The translations under genes were made by a program, and so were the position numbers. From positions 806,001 to 870,000 of the forward strand of contig CP063848.1 in NCBI GenBank assembly GCA_015277795.1: a stretch of DNA of 64,000 bases. The letters are read 5' to 3'. Under the pieces are notes generated by a model. It was given only the letters and a program-made list of their open reading frames with translations. It made no database searches and was not told the origin of the DNA. The number at the start of each line of letters is the position of its first letter. Positions within the stretch are counted from its first letter, which is position 1. Origin of the DNA: Massilia sp. UMI-21 (GTDB lineage: Bacteria > Pseudomonadota > Gammaproteobacteria > Burkholderiales > Burkholderiaceae_D). Below, one piece after another: positions 53,624 to 62,612 of the stretch.

Positions 53624-54979
53624 ATGAGAGGGAATCGCCCGGCCAGGCAACTGCCGATCGCCGTATCGCTTGCCGCTGCGGTGCTGCTGTGCGCGTGCGC
53701 CGGGCCGGCACGACAGCAGGCCGGGGCGCGCGTCGTCGAGGTGGCCGACGGCTGGGCCGCGAACTCGGTCAATGCCGTGGTGTTCCGCAAGAACTCGCTC
53801 GTCACCCACGACGGCCACCAATTCATCGCCTTCTACGACGGCGCGGGCAGGGTAGTGCTGGGAAAGCGCCGCCAAGGCGACGCGCAGTGGAAGCTGGCGC
53901 CCACCCAGTACCTGGGCAATGCCCGCGACGCGCACAACAGCATCAGCATCATGGTCGACGGCACGGGTGTCCTGCACGTCGCCTGGGACCACCACAATGG
54001 CCCCTTGCGCTACGCCCGCGGCACGGCGCCCGGCGCGCTCACCCTGGGTCCGCAGGAAGCGATGACCGGACGCGACGAGGCCTCGGTGTCCTATCCGGAG
54101 TTCTACCGTACGCCGCAGGGCGAGCTCTTGTTCCTGTACCGCGACGGCGGTTCCGGGCGCGGCAACCTGGTGCTCAACCGCTACGACCCGGCGCGCCGCA
54201 GCTGGAGCCGGCTGCAGGACAATCTCCTGAGCGGCGAAGGGCGGCGCAGCGCCTACTGGCAGGCCTTTGTCGACCACAGGGGAACGCTGCACCTGTCCTG
54301 GGTGTGGCGCGCGTCGCCCGACGTCGCCAGCAACCACGACCTGGCCTATGCCCGGTCGCTGGACGGCGGACGCAGCTGGGAGCGCAGCAATGGAGCGCGC
54401 TACGCGTTGCCGATCACGGCCGGCAGTGCGGAAGTCGCGGCGCGCATCCCCGCCAGGAGCGAATTGATCAACCAGACCGCCATGGCGGCCGACCGTGACG
54501 GCAACCCGGTCATCGCGAGCTATTGGCGCGACCCGGGCGGCGCCGTCCCGCAATACCGCGTGGTGGTCCACGACGGCCAGGCCTGGCGCGCGCAGGACCT
54601 TGCCTTCCGGCGCACGCCATTCTCGCTGTCCGGCCTGGGGACCAAGGCGATCCCGATCTCCCGTCCGCAAATCCTGGTCGATCGTGCCGGCGCGGCGCCT
54701 GCGGCCTGGCTGGTGTTTCGCGACGAAGAGCGGGGCAGCAAGGTCTCTGTCGCCTGCACGCGCGACCTGCGCCAGGGCGGCTGGCAAGTAGCCGACCTGC
54801 TCGAGCGTTCCATGGGAGCGTGGGAGCCGAGCTTCGACACCGAATTGTGGCGCCAGTCGGGCCAGCTGAATCTCTACCTCCAGACCGTCCACCAGGCCGA
54901 TGCCGAAGGCGTCCTGGCATCGAAGCCGACGCCGGTCGGCGTCCTGGAATGGACACCCACCTGCCCACCTGCACCATGA
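53624..54979 (+). CDS. lipoprotein with BNR_4 repeats, candidate polysaccharide lyase
   Basis: 451 aa. Lipoprotein signal (VSLAAAVLLCACAGPA, lipid-modified Cys near 24-26), then a beta-propeller of BNR_4 type: AFYDGAGRVVLGKR, NARDAHNSISIMVDGTGVLH, VAWDHHNGPLRYARG, YPEFYRTPQGELLFLYRDGG. BNR_4 proteins include ulvan lyases (PL24/PL25) and other glucuronan or rhamnoglycan lyases. Paired His (WDHHNG) and Tyr residues could be catalytic. Its stop overlaps the GH105 start (ATGA), so the product of a lyase would be passed to an unsaturated-uronyl hydrolase. Exact family not proven. Confidence 0.78.
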   Translation: MRGNRPARQLPIAVSLAAAVLLCACAGPARQQAGARVVEVADGWAANSVNAVVFRKNSLVTHDGHQFIAFYDGAGRVVLGKRRQGDAQWKLAPTQYLGNARDAHNSISIMVDGTGVLHVAWDHHNGPLRYARGTAPGALTLGPQEAMTGRDEASVSYPEFYRTPQGELLFLYRDGGSGRGNLVLNRYDPARRSWSRLQDNLLSGEGRRSAYWQAFVDHRGTLHLSWVWRASPDVASNHDLAYARSLDGGRSWERSNGARYALPITAGSAEVAARIPARSELINQTAMAADRDGNPVIASYWRDPGGAVPQYRVVVHDGQAWRAQDLAFRRTPFSLSGLGTKAIPISRPQILVDRAGAAPAAWLVFRDEERGSKVSVACTRDLRQGGWQVADLLERSMGAWEPSFDTELWRQSGQLNLYLQTVHQADAEGVLASKPTPVGVLEWTPTCPPAP

Positions 54980-56133
54980 ACACCATGCCTCTCCGACACT
55001 ACCTCAGCGGCTTGCTGGCCGCGCTGGGCTTCATGCTGGGCGGCTGCGCCACGCCTGCGCCATCCGATACCGTCCAGCGTAGCGAAGCGATCGCCGTGAT
55101 CGACAAGGTCAACACCTACTGGCAATCGCGCACGCCGGCGAAACAGTGGGCTTTCTGGGATGTGGCGGCCTACCACACCGGCAATATCGAAGCCTACCGC
55201 GTGACCGGCAACGAAGGCTACCGGCGCTATTCCGAGGAGTGGGCCGAACACAATGCCTGGCAGGGCGCGACCTCGAACGACAAGGCGCGCTGGAAGTACA
55301 GCTACGGCGAGACCCCCGAACACGTGCTGTTCGGCGACTGGCAGATCTGCTTCCAGACCTATGCCGACCTGTATCAGCTGGACCGGGAGCCGCGCGACCC
55401 GCGCAAGATCGCGCGCGCCCGCGAGGTCATGGAATACCAGATGAGCACTCCCGACAAGGATTACTGGTGGTGGGCCGATGGCCTCTACATGGTCATGCCG
55501 GTCATGACCAAGATGTACGGGATCACCGGCGATCGCCAGTACCTCGAGAAGCTGCACGACTACTTCGCGTACGCGAACAGCATCATGTACGACCCGGATG
55601 AGCAGCTGTACTACCGCGACGCCAAGTACGTCTACCCGAAGCACAAGAGCGCCAGCGGCAAGAAGGATTTCTGGGCGCGCGGCGACGGCTGGGTGTTCGC
55701 GGGACTGGCCAAGGTGCTGGCCGACCTGCCGCAGGATGATCCGTATCGCGCACAGTACGTCGCGCGCTTCCAGGCGATGGCGGCGGCCCTGGTGCGCAGC
55801 CAGCAGCCGGAAGGCTACTGGACCCGCAGCATGCTCGACCCCGCGCATGCGCCGGGACCGGAAACCAGCGGCACCGCGTTTTTCACCTACGGGCTGCTGT
55901 GGGGGATCAACAATGGCCTGCTGCCGCGCAGCGTGTACCTGCCGGCGGCGCAGCGCGGCTGGCGCTACCTGAGCACGGTGGCCGTGCAGGCGGACGGCCG
56001 GGTCGGCTACGTGCAGCCGATCGGCGAGCGCGCGATCCCGGGGCAGGTCGTCGACCAGGAGTCGACCGCGCCCTTCGGCGTCGGCGCGGTCCTGCTGGCC
56101 GCGGCCGAGATGGCGCGCCTGGCCGGCCGATAA
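54976..56133 (+). CDS. unsaturated glucuronyl/rhamnogalacturonyl hydrolase, GH105 (GH88-like) lipoprotein
   Basis: 385 aa. Lipobox GFMLGGCATPA. Six-hairpin (alpha/alpha)6 fold: WAFWDVAAYHTGNIEAYRVT, KWKYSYGETP-type, DYWWWADGLYMVMPVMTKMY with the catalytic-type Asp, FWARGDGWVFAGLAKVLADL, and GTAFFTYGLLWGINNGLL. GH105 removes the unsaturated uronic acid left by polysaccharide lyases. The start overlaps the BNR_4 stop. DUF2264 follows after 14 bases with GGAGGAGC as ribosome-binding site. Confidence 0.9.
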   Translation: MNTMPLRHYLSGLLAALGFMLGGCATPAPSDTVQRSEAIAVIDKVNTYWQSRTPAKQWAFWDVAAYHTGNIEAYRVTGNEGYRRYSEEWAEHNAWQGATSNDKARWKYSYGETPEHVLFGDWQICFQTYADLYQLDREPRDPRKIARAREVMEYQMSTPDKDYWWWADGLYMVMPVMTKMYGITGDRQYLEKLHDYFAYANSIMYDPDEQLYYRDAKYVYPKHKSASGKKDFWARGDGWVFAGLAKVLADLPQDDPYRAQYVARFQAMAAALVRSQQPEGYWTRSMLDPAHAPGPETSGTAFFTYGLLWGINNGLLPRSVYLPAAQRGWRYLSTVAVQADGRVGYVQPIGERAIPGQVVDQESTAPFGVGAVLLAAAEMARLAGR

Positions 56134-56147
56134 GGAGGAGCGAGCAC

Positions 56148-57401
56148 ATGGAACGACGACACTTCATGCGCACGCTGGCCGCCGCGCCGGCCGTCCCCGG
56201 CCTGCTGGCCGCCGATGCGGTGGCGGCAGCACCATCGGCAGGCGATGAGCGCACGTATCTGCTGCACCTGCTGCAACGGATGGCCGAGCCGGTACTGACG
56301 CTGATGGCGCAGGGCGAGCTGAAAAAGAAGTTCCCGCTCGAACTAAGCCCGACCTGGGACGGGCGCAGTCCGTCGGTCGCCTACCTGGAGTGTGTTGGCC
56401 GCCTGATGGCGGGCATCGCACCCTGGCTTGCGCTGCCGGTGGACGACACGCAGGAGGGCCGCTTGCGCCGGCGCCTGCAGCAGCTGGCGCTGCAAAGCTA
56501 TGCCAACGCGGTCGACCCGCGCAGTCCGGACTACCTGACATGGATGGGAGAAGGGCAGGCGCTGGTCGATTCCGCCTATTTCACCAATGCCCTCCTGCGC
56601 GCCCCCAAGGCCTTGTGGGAACCGCTCGACGCCACCACCAGGACGCGCATCATTGCCGAGATCAAGGGCTTGCGCCGCATCGAGCCGCCGGACACCAATT
56701 GGCTGCTGTTCGCCGCGATGAACGAAGCCTGGCTGCTGTCGATCGGGGAAGCGTACGACCCGATGCGCATGAACGGCGCGATCCGCAAGATCAACGAGTG
56801 GTACGCCGGCGACGGCTGGATCAAGGACGGCAAGGATTTCCACTTCGATTACTACAATTCCTACGTCATCTATCCGATGCTGCTGGAGGTGCTCGACGTC
56901 CTGGTGGCGAAGAAGGGGACATTCTGGCAGGCCAGGCCGCAAGACCTGCTGGCGCAGGCAGGCAGGCGCGCGCAGCGCTATTGCGAACACCTGGAACGCT
57001 TCGTCGGCCCCGATGGCAGCTATCCGCCGATCGGGCGTTCGCTCACCTACCGCACCGCCGCCTTCCAGCCGCTGGCGCTACTGGCCTGGCGCAAGCAGCT
57101 CCCGGCCTCGCTGCCGGAAGGGCAGGTGCGCTCGGCCCTGCATGCGGTACACCAGGCCATCTGGGATGCGCCGGGCAACTTCACCGAGGACGGTTTTCTC
57201 ACGATCGGCTTCCGCGGCCATCAGCCCGGGCTGGGAGACGCGTACTCGAACAACGGCAGCATGTATATCGCGTCCTCGAGCCTGTTGGCCCTGGGGCTGC
57301 CCGCCAGCGATGCGTTCTGGACCGTACCAGGGCAGGACTGGACACAGAAGAAGGCGTTCGGCGGACGCAGCTTCCCGAAGGACTATCCGGTGAATTACTG
57401 A
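56148..57401 (+). CDS. secreted DUF2264 domain protein
   Basis: 417 aa. Signal peptide of Tat-like type (MERRHFMRTLAAAPAVPGLL). An all-alpha barrel-like DUF2264 domain: WDGRSPSVAYLECVGRLMAG, NWLLFAAMNEAWLLSIGEAY, YAGDGWIKDGKDFHFDYYNS, and FVGPDGSYPPIGRSLTYR. DUF2264 is found in glycan-utilisation loci and is presumed to act on uronic-acid-containing glycans; no activity is established. Third gene of the BNR_4-GH105-DUF2264 operon. Confidence 0.85.
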   Translation: MERRHFMRTLAAAPAVPGLLAADAVAAAPSAGDERTYLLHLLQRMAEPVLTLMAQGELKKKFPLELSPTWDGRSPSVAYLECVGRLMAGIAPWLALPVDDTQEGRLRRRLQQLALQSYANAVDPRSPDYLTWMGEGQALVDSAYFTNALLRAPKALWEPLDATTRTRIIAEIKGLRRIEPPDTNWLLFAAMNEAWLLSIGEAYDPMRMNGAIRKINEWYAGDGWIKDGKDFHFDYYNSYVIYPMLLEVLDVLVAKKGTFWQARPQDLLAQAGRRAQRYCEHLERFVGPDGSYPPIGRSLTYRTAAFQPLALLAWRKQLPASLPEGQVRSALHAVHQAIWDAPGNFTEDGFLTIGFRGHQPGLGDAYSNNGSMYIASSSLLALGLPASDAFWTVPGQDWTQKKAFGGRSFPKDYPVNY

Positions 57402-57480
57402 ACCGCGGCGGCGGCGCCCGGCGACGCTTCGCGGTCGCGCCGTGTACACTGGCGAGGCTTGCCACCCCCAACGCCGTCCC

Positions 57481-58695
57481 ATGTCCACACATCCTTCGCA
57501 GCCGTCCGCAGCGCCCTCCGCGCAATCCGGGACGGTGATGCAGATCCTGTTTTCGGTCGCTTTTGTTCACCTGCTGAACGATTGCGTGCAGGCCGTGCTG
57601 CCGGCCATCTACCCGCTGCTCAAGCAGGAGTTTTCGCTCAGCTTCACCCAGATTGGCCTGATCACGCTGACCTTCCAGTGCACCGCTTCGCTGCTGCAGC
57701 CCTGGATCGGCCTGGTCACCGACAAGCGGCCGATTCCGTTCCTGCTGCCGGCCGGGATGTGCGTCACGCTGGGCGGCGTGGCGCTGCTGTCGGTGGCCGG
57801 CAGCTATGCCATGCTGCTGCTGGCGGCCGGCATGATCGGTGTCGGCTCCTCGACCTTCCACCCGGAGGCCTCGCGCGTGGCGCGCCTGGCTTCGGGCGGG
57901 CGCTTCGGCTTTGCGCAATCGCTGTTCCAGGTCGGCGGCAACCTGGGCTCGGCCTTCGGGCCGCTGCTGGCCGCCGCCATCATCGTCGGGCGCGGCCAGG
58001 GCCGGATCGCCTGGCTGATGCTGCTGGTCGTGCTGGCGGTCGCGGTGCTGTTCAAGGTCAGCGGCTGGTACGCGGGCCACCTGCGCAAGGTGACGCGCAA
58101 GCTCGCCGTGCATGCGGGGCCGGAGCTGTCGCGCGGGCGCGTGCTGTGGGCGCTGACGGTGCTGGCGCTGCTGGTGTTCTCGAAGTACATCTATATGGCC
58201 AGCCTGTCGAGCTACTACACCTTCTTCCTGATCGAGAAGTTCCACGTCACGGTGGGGGCGGCGCAGATGTACCTGTTCCTGTTCCTGGCGGCGGTGGCGG
58301 CGGGCACCTTCGCGGGCGGCCCGATCGGCGACCGCATCGGCCGCAAGCGCGTGATCTGGTTCTCGATCCTGGGCGCGGCGCCCTTCGCGCTGGCGCTGCC
58401 CTACGCCAACCTGTTCTGGACCGCCGTGCTGTCGGTGGTGATCGGGCTGGTGATGTCTTCCGCCTTCTCGGCCATCGTGGTGTTTGCGCAGGAGCTGGTG
58501 CCGAACAAGATCGGCATGATCGCCGGCCTGTTCTTCGGGCTGATGTTCGGCATCAGCGGCATCGGCGCCGCGGCGATGGGGGCGATCGCGGACAGCACCG
58601 GGATCGAGTACGTGTACCGGATCGCCTCCTTCCTGCCCTTGCTGGGTATCCTGGCCGTGCTGCTGCCCCGGATCGGGACGCCGGGGCGCCGCTGA
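57481..58695 (+). CDS. fsr: MFS exporter, fosmidomycin resistance (Fsr) type
   Basis: 404 aa, twelve membrane helices. Fsr-type stretches: LFSVAFVHLLNDCVQAVLPA, LLKQEFSLSFTQIGLITLTF, GIGSSTFHPEASRVARLAS-like (GVGSSTFHPEAS) and GPIGDRIGRKRVIWFS. Fsr pumps fosmidomycin and related compounds. ATG at 57481 chosen because the upstream frame lacks family support. It lies just after the glycan cluster but is probably independent. Confidence 0.85.
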   Translation: MSTHPSQPSAAPSAQSGTVMQILFSVAFVHLLNDCVQAVLPAIYPLLKQEFSLSFTQIGLITLTFQCTASLLQPWIGLVTDKRPIPFLLPAGMCVTLGGVALLSVAGSYAMLLLAAGMIGVGSSTFHPEASRVARLASGGRFGFAQSLFQVGGNLGSAFGPLLAAAIIVGRGQGRIAWLMLLVVLAVAVLFKVSGWYAGHLRKVTRKLAVHAGPELSRGRVLWALTVLALLVFSKYIYMASLSSYYTFFLIEKFHVTVGAAQMYLFLFLAAVAAGTFAGGPIGDRIGRKRVIWFSILGAAPFALALPYANLFWTAVLSVVIGLVMSSAFSAIVVFAQELVPNKIGMIAGLFFGLMFGISGIGAAAMGAIADSTGIEYVYRIASFLPLLGILAVLLPRIGTPGRR

Positions 58696-58713
58696 ACCGG
58701 ACGGCCAGGCGTC

Positions 58714-59025
58714 CTACAGCGCGCCGATCAGCGCCTTCAGCTGGGCCAGCCGCTCCGGGCGGACGCAGTAGCACACCCGCTGCAGGTCGGACGAGCCTTC
58801 GATCAGGCCCGCTTCCTTCAGGATCGAGACATGCTTGGAAATCGTCGACGGCGCCAGCGGCAGCACCTCGGCCAGGCTGCCGAAGTAGCAGTCGCCGTGG
58901 CTGATCAGGTGCCGCAGCAGCTGCAGCCGCGCGGGATGGCCGATCGCCTTGCACAGCGCGGCAAGCTCGTCGATGTCGATGGGGGCGGGCGGCGCCGCCG
59001 CCGGGCCGCAGCAGGAACTGGTCAT
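58714..59025 (-). CDS. arsR: ArsR/SmtB family repressor (first arm of the arsenic island)
   Basis: 103 aa. Winged helix: DELAALCKAIGHPARLQLLR, then VLPLAPSTISKHVSILKEAG and a short wing. The N terminus has vicinal cysteines (TSSCCGP), plausible As(III) ligands together with DCYFGSLAE and CYCVRPE. The ATG at 59025 is chosen. Lies downstream of the minus-strand MFS and flavoprotein genes (52-base gap), so it is last in that operon. Confidence 0.88.
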   Translation of the reverse strand: MTSSCCGPAAAPPAPIDIDELAALCKAIGHPARLQLLRHLISHGDCYFGSLAEVLPLAPSTISKHVSILKEAGLIEGSSDLQRVCYCVRPERLAQLKALIGAL

Positions 59026-59077
59026 GGGTGCTTTCGTTCGGGTTGAGCTGCGAGGATAGGAAGCCGGCGGCGTGCCG

Positions 59078-60280
59078 TCAAGTTCCGGCAGGCTCCGGCG
59101 CGTCCGCCGTCGTGGCGGGCTTGACCGCCGACAGGTACAGCAGCAGCGAGGCCAGGGCGCAGCCGAACAGCACCAGCGGCAGCACCATCTTCCCCGATGC
59201 GCCGGACAGGATGGCCGCGGCAAGCAGCGGTCCGCCCGCTTTCGACAGCAGCGAGGGCACCGCCATCGCGCCCATGATGGCGCCGTAGTGGCGTGCGCCG
59301 AACAGCGCGCGCGGCAGGGTGCCGCGGATGATGGTCAGCACGCCGTTGCTCATCCCGTACAGCATGCAGAACAGCGCCACCGCCCAGGCCCGCGTTCCCA
59401 GCAGGGCCAGCGCCAGCAGGCCGGCGGGCAGGGTCGCGAACACGAAGCGCCCGACCGCCTGGGGTGGCGTGTCGCGCGCCAGGGTGCGCTCGCCGATTCG
59501 TCCCGCCACCTGCATCGGGCCGACCAGCGCCGCCAGGAACACGGCGGCGCCGGCCGAATGGCCGAGCGACTGAAGCAGTGGAATCAGGTGCACCGCCAGC
59601 GCCGAAAAGATGAAGACGTTCGCCGAGAAGGCCAGCGCCAGCTTCCAGAAGACCGGATGGCGCACCGCCTGCGCCAGCGTGTGGCTGTCGCGCGGCGCTT
59701 GCGGGCAGGCCGGCGGGTGGGGTGCGTCGCGTCCGAGCCAGAGATGCAGCGGCAGGCACAGGGCGACTTGCAGCAGCGCGTAGACCAGGTAGGTGTCGCG
59801 CCACCCAAGGCGCGCGTCGATGGCCAGCGTCAGGGGCCAGAACAGGGTGCTGGCGAAGCCGGCGAACAAGGTCAGCGTCGAGATCGCGCGCGGCGCACCG
59901 GCGTCGAGCTTGCGGTTGATGGTGGCGAAGGCCGCTTCGTACAGGGCCAGCGCCATCGCCAGGCCGATCAGCGTCCAGGCGCCGAAATAGCCCGCCGTGC
60001 TGGTGCAGCGCGACAGCCAGGCCAGGCCGAGGGCGCTGGCCAGCGAGCCGACCGCCATCACGTAGCGGCCGCCGTGGCGGTCCACCAGCGCCCCGACCGG
60101 CGTGGCGATCACGCCGGCCACCAGCAGGCTCCAGGAAAAGGCGGCGAAGGCGGTTTCGAAGCTCAGCCCCAGGTCGCGCCGGATCGCCGGCGACAGCACC
60201 GAGAAGGCGTAATACATCGTGCCCCACGACACGATCTGGGTGGCGGCAAGGATGCCGATGGTCTTGCGGGCCTGGTGCAC
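59078..60280 (-). CDS. MFS transporter of the arsenic island
   Basis: 400 aa, twelve predicted helices. Motifs: SWGTMYYAFSVLSPAIRRDL, GVIATPVGALVDRHGGRYVM, CMLYGMSNGVLTIIRGTLPR. Sequence style resembles monocarboxylate-type MFS porters. Some MFS proteins (ArsJ, ArsK) export arsenicals; it is between arsR and a flavoprotein gene here, so it may export an arsenical made or altered by that enzyme. Substrate not shown. Confidence 0.8.
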   Translation of the reverse strand: MHQARKTIGILAATQIVSWGTMYYAFSVLSPAIRRDLGLSFETAFAAFSWSLLVAGVIATPVGALVDRHGGRYVMAVGSLASALGLAWLSRCTSTAGYFGAWTLIGLAMALALYEAAFATINRKLDAGAPRAISTLTLFAGFASTLFWPLTLAIDARLGWRDTYLVYALLQVALCLPLHLWLGRDAPHPPACPQAPRDSHTLAQAVRHPVFWKLALAFSANVFIFSALAVHLIPLLQSLGHSAGAAVFLAALVGPMQVAGRIGERTLARDTPPQAVGRFVFATLPAGLLALALLGTRAWAVALFCMLYGMSNGVLTIIRGTLPRALFGARHYGAIMGAMAVPSLLSKAGGPLLAAAILSGASGKMVLPLVLFGCALASLLLYLSAVKPATTADAPEPAGT

Positions 60281-60310
60281 GCGCTTCTCCTGTCAGTGAT
60301 GGTGTGCCGC

Positions 60311-61627
60311 TCAGCAGCAGGCGGCGGCCTCGGCAGCCGGTACTGTACAGCAGCCGCTGGCCGGCTGCTGGTAGGCCCGCCGGGTGTTGCAGACCCCCGT
60401 CTCCGGCAGGTCGAGCTGGACGTCGTCCGCGGCAGCGACGTCGCCCGCGAGGGCCGCCACCACCGAGCGCACCTGCTCGTAGCCGGTGGCCAGCAGGAAG
60501 TTCGGCGCCCGGCCGTAGCTCTTGGCCCCCACCGCGTAGTAGCCGGCTTCCGGATGCGCCAGCTCGCGGTGGCCGTGCGGGCGCACGCTGCCGCAGCTGT
60601 GCTCATTCGGGTCGATCAGCGGCGCCAGCGCGTCGGTGCTCTCCAGCCACGGGTCGTGGCGCGTGCGCAGTTCGCGCGTGATCGACAGGTCGGGACGGGC
60701 CCCGGTGGCGCAGACGATTTCGTCGATGCCCTCGATGCTGTGGCCGACGGCGTCGATGGCGGCGATGCGGCCGTCCGTCTGCATCACGCGCACGATCGGG
60801 AAGTCCTGGCGCATCTCCAGTTGTCCGGTGTCGCGCAGCGCCTGCAGGCGCAGTCCGAGCTGGCCGCGCGCGGGCAGGCCGTCGGCGTCGCCGCCGCCGA
60901 ATACGCGCGCCAGCTGGCTGCCGCGCGTCGCCCACACCAGCTGCGTGCCCGCATGTTCGGCGGCCAGCTGCGCCAGCGCCAGCAGCGTGCCCGCCGCGGA
61001 GTGGCCGGCGCCGACCACCAGCACCCGCTTGCCCGCATAGCGCGCGCGCTGGCTGCCCAGCACGTCGGGCATGCCGTAGGCGATATGGGCCGCCAGCGCC
61101 GCTTCGCCGAGCGCCGGGATGCCGCTCGCGCCGAGGGGATTCGGCTGCGACCAGGTGCCGGTGGCGTCGATCACGGCGCGCGCCAGGAATTCGCGCGGAC
61201 CGCTGGGGGTGTCGGCGCGGATCAGGAACGGCGCTTCGCCGCGGCCGCGGGTCTTCACCTTGTCGGTCGCGGTGCGCGTGATGGCGGTGACCCGGTGCCG
61301 CAGGCGCAGCGCATCGGCAATGCCGGGCAGGGCGGCCAGCGGCGCCAGGTAGTCGTCGAGCATCTCGCCGGCGCTCGGCAACGCGTCCGGCGCCGGCATC
61401 CGCCAGCCGGCGTTTTCGAGCAGGCTGCGCGCCGCCTTGTCGACGTTGTACTGCCAGGGCGAGAACAGCCGCACGTGGCGGAAGCTGTCGAGGTTGGCGC
61501 CGACGGCAGGGCCGGCTTCCAGCAGCAGGGGCGTCATGCCCCGCGCGCGCAGGTGCGCGGCGGCGGCGAGTCCGACGGGGCCGGCACCGAGCACGGCGAC
61601 GGGAAGGGTGGCATCGATCTGGGGCAT
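60311..61627 (-). CDS. flavin-dependent monooxygenase-like protein with Cys-rich tail (ArsO-like context)
   Basis: 438 aa. Two dinucleotide-binding motifs: FAD GAGPVGLAAAAHLRARG near residue 14 and NADPH VVGAGHSAAGTLLALAQL near 210, with VRLFSPWQYNVDKAA and CATGARPDLSITREL, as in flavin-containing monooxygenases. The C terminus carries two vicinal cysteine pairs, ASGCCTVPAAEAAACC, a plausible arsenic-binding tail. First gene of the minus-strand ars arm; divergent from arsR at 61783. Function (oxidation of an organoarsenical or of arsenite) is inference. Confidence 0.78.
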   Translation of the reverse strand: MPQIDATLPVAVLGAGPVGLAAAAHLRARGMTPLLLEAGPAVGANLDSFRHVRLFSPWQYNVDKAARSLLENAGWRMPAPDALPSAGEMLDDYLAPLAALPGIADALRLRHRVTAITRTATDKVKTRGRGEAPFLIRADTPSGPREFLARAVIDATGTWSQPNPLGASGIPALGEAALAAHIAYGMPDVLGSQRARYAGKRVLVVGAGHSAAGTLLALAQLAAEHAGTQLVWATRGSQLARVFGGGDADGLPARGQLGLRLQALRDTGQLEMRQDFPIVRVMQTDGRIAAIDAVGHSIEGIDEIVCATGARPDLSITRELRTRHDPWLESTDALAPLIDPNEHSCGSVRPHGHRELAHPEAGYYAVGAKSYGRAPNFLLATGYEQVRSVVAALAGDVAAADDVQLDLPETGVCNTRRAYQQPASGCCTVPAAEAAACC

Positions 61628-61708
61628 GGCATCTCTCCTGACTTGGTTGTTCGTTATTCGTAGTTCGACGAAATAAGAATAAATGCCTTGTCATCAATCT
61701 GTCAAATT

Positions 61709-61756
61709 ATTTCGATAAGATTCGAAGGGTCATGCACACAAGGTATAATTCGATAA
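61709..61756. promoter_or_regulatory. divergent ars operator/promoter region
   Basis: Two near-identical elements ATTTCGATAA (61709-61718) and AATTCGATAA (61747-61756) flank the gap between the two arms. The second overlaps a perfect -10 TATAAT (61744-61749). They are plausible ArsR-binding sites controlling both the flavoprotein (left) and arsR-arsC-arsB (right) promoters. Confidence 0.5.
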
Positions 61757-61782
61757 CGATGGAAACGACAAAGCACGCCCCC

Positions 61783-62109
61783 ATGAACACCACGACCGCC
61801 ATCGCCGCGCTGGCCGCGCTGGCCCAGGAGTCGCGCCTGGCGACCTTCCGGCTGCTGGTGCAGGCCGGCCCGGCCGGCATGGCCGCCAGCAGGATCGCCG
61901 AGGCGCTCGCCATCCCCGCATCCTCGCTCTCCTTCCACCTGAAGGAACTGAGCCACGCCGGCCTGATCGCGCCGCGCCAGGAAGGGCGCTTCATCATCTA
62001 CGCGGCGCAGTTCGAGACCATGAACGGCCTGCTGGCCTTCCTCACCGAGAACTGCTGCGGCGGCAACCCCTGCACGCCGGTCTGCGGCCTTCCCACCCCA
62101 TCCACCTGA
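61783..62109 (+). CDS. arsR: ArsR family repressor (second arm)
   Basis: 108 aa. Winged helix with TAIAALAALAQESRLATFRLL and IPASSLSFHLKELSHAGLI, plus a Cys-rich C terminus (TENCCGGNPCTPVCGL) with several candidate As(III) ligands. Start uncertain: ATGs at 61732, 61759 and 61783 are in frame; 61783 gives the usual family start. The -10 box at 61744 argues against 61732. arsC follows after 5 bases. Confidence 0.9.
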   Translation: MNTTTAIAALAALAQESRLATFRLLVQAGPAGMAASRIAEALAIPASSLSFHLKELSHAGLIAPRQEGRFIIYAAQFETMNGLLAFLTENCCGGNPCTPVCGLPTPST

Positions 62110-62114
62110 TTCAC

Positions 62115-62612
62115 ATGCACATCCTGTTCCTTTGCACCGGCAATTCCTGCCGTTCGCTCATCAGTGAAGCCGTTTTCAATCACCTCGCACCGCGGGGCTG
62201 GCATGCCCTGAGCGCCGGCAGCCAGCCCACTGGCCGCCTCAACGCGCGCGCCCTGCAACTGCTGGCCGAAAAAGGCATCCCGACCGAGGGTTATTACAGC
62301 AAGTCGTGGGACGCGTTGCCGGTCACGCCCGACATCGTCGTCACCGTCTGCGCCAGCGCGGCCGGCGAAACCTGCCCGGCCTACCTGGGGGCCGCATCTC
62401 CTACCCCGATATTGCGCACCCACTGGGGCGTGGACGACCCCAGCCACGTCGAAGGCAGCGAAGAACGGATCACGGCCGCCTTCGAGCGCGCCTATGCCAT
62501 CCTGCGCGCCCGCATCGAGGCTTTCTTGGCGCTGCCCCTGGATGAACTGGCGCAGGACCGGGCTCGCTTCAAGGCGGCGCTGGACCACATCGGCAGCCTG
62601 CTGCCGGCATGA
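62115..62612 (+). CDS. arsC: arsenate reductase ArsC (low-molecular-weight phosphatase type)
   Basis: 165 aa. Reduces arsenate to arsenite. P-loop CTGNSCRS (CX5R) at residues 7-14 and the family segments [29 protein letters not shown] and [16 protein letters not shown]. The resolving cysteine pattern fits the glutaredoxin/thioredoxin-coupled ArsC types. The stop overlaps arsB start in ATGA (62609-62612). Confidence 0.93.
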   Translation: MHILFLCTGNSCRSLISEAVFNHLAPRGWHALSAGSQPTGRLNARALQLLAEKGIPTEGYYSKSWDALPVTPDIVVTVCASAAGETCPAYLGAASPTPILRTHWGVDDPSHVEGSEERITAAFERAYAILRARIEAFLALPLDELAQDRARFKAALDHIGSLLPA

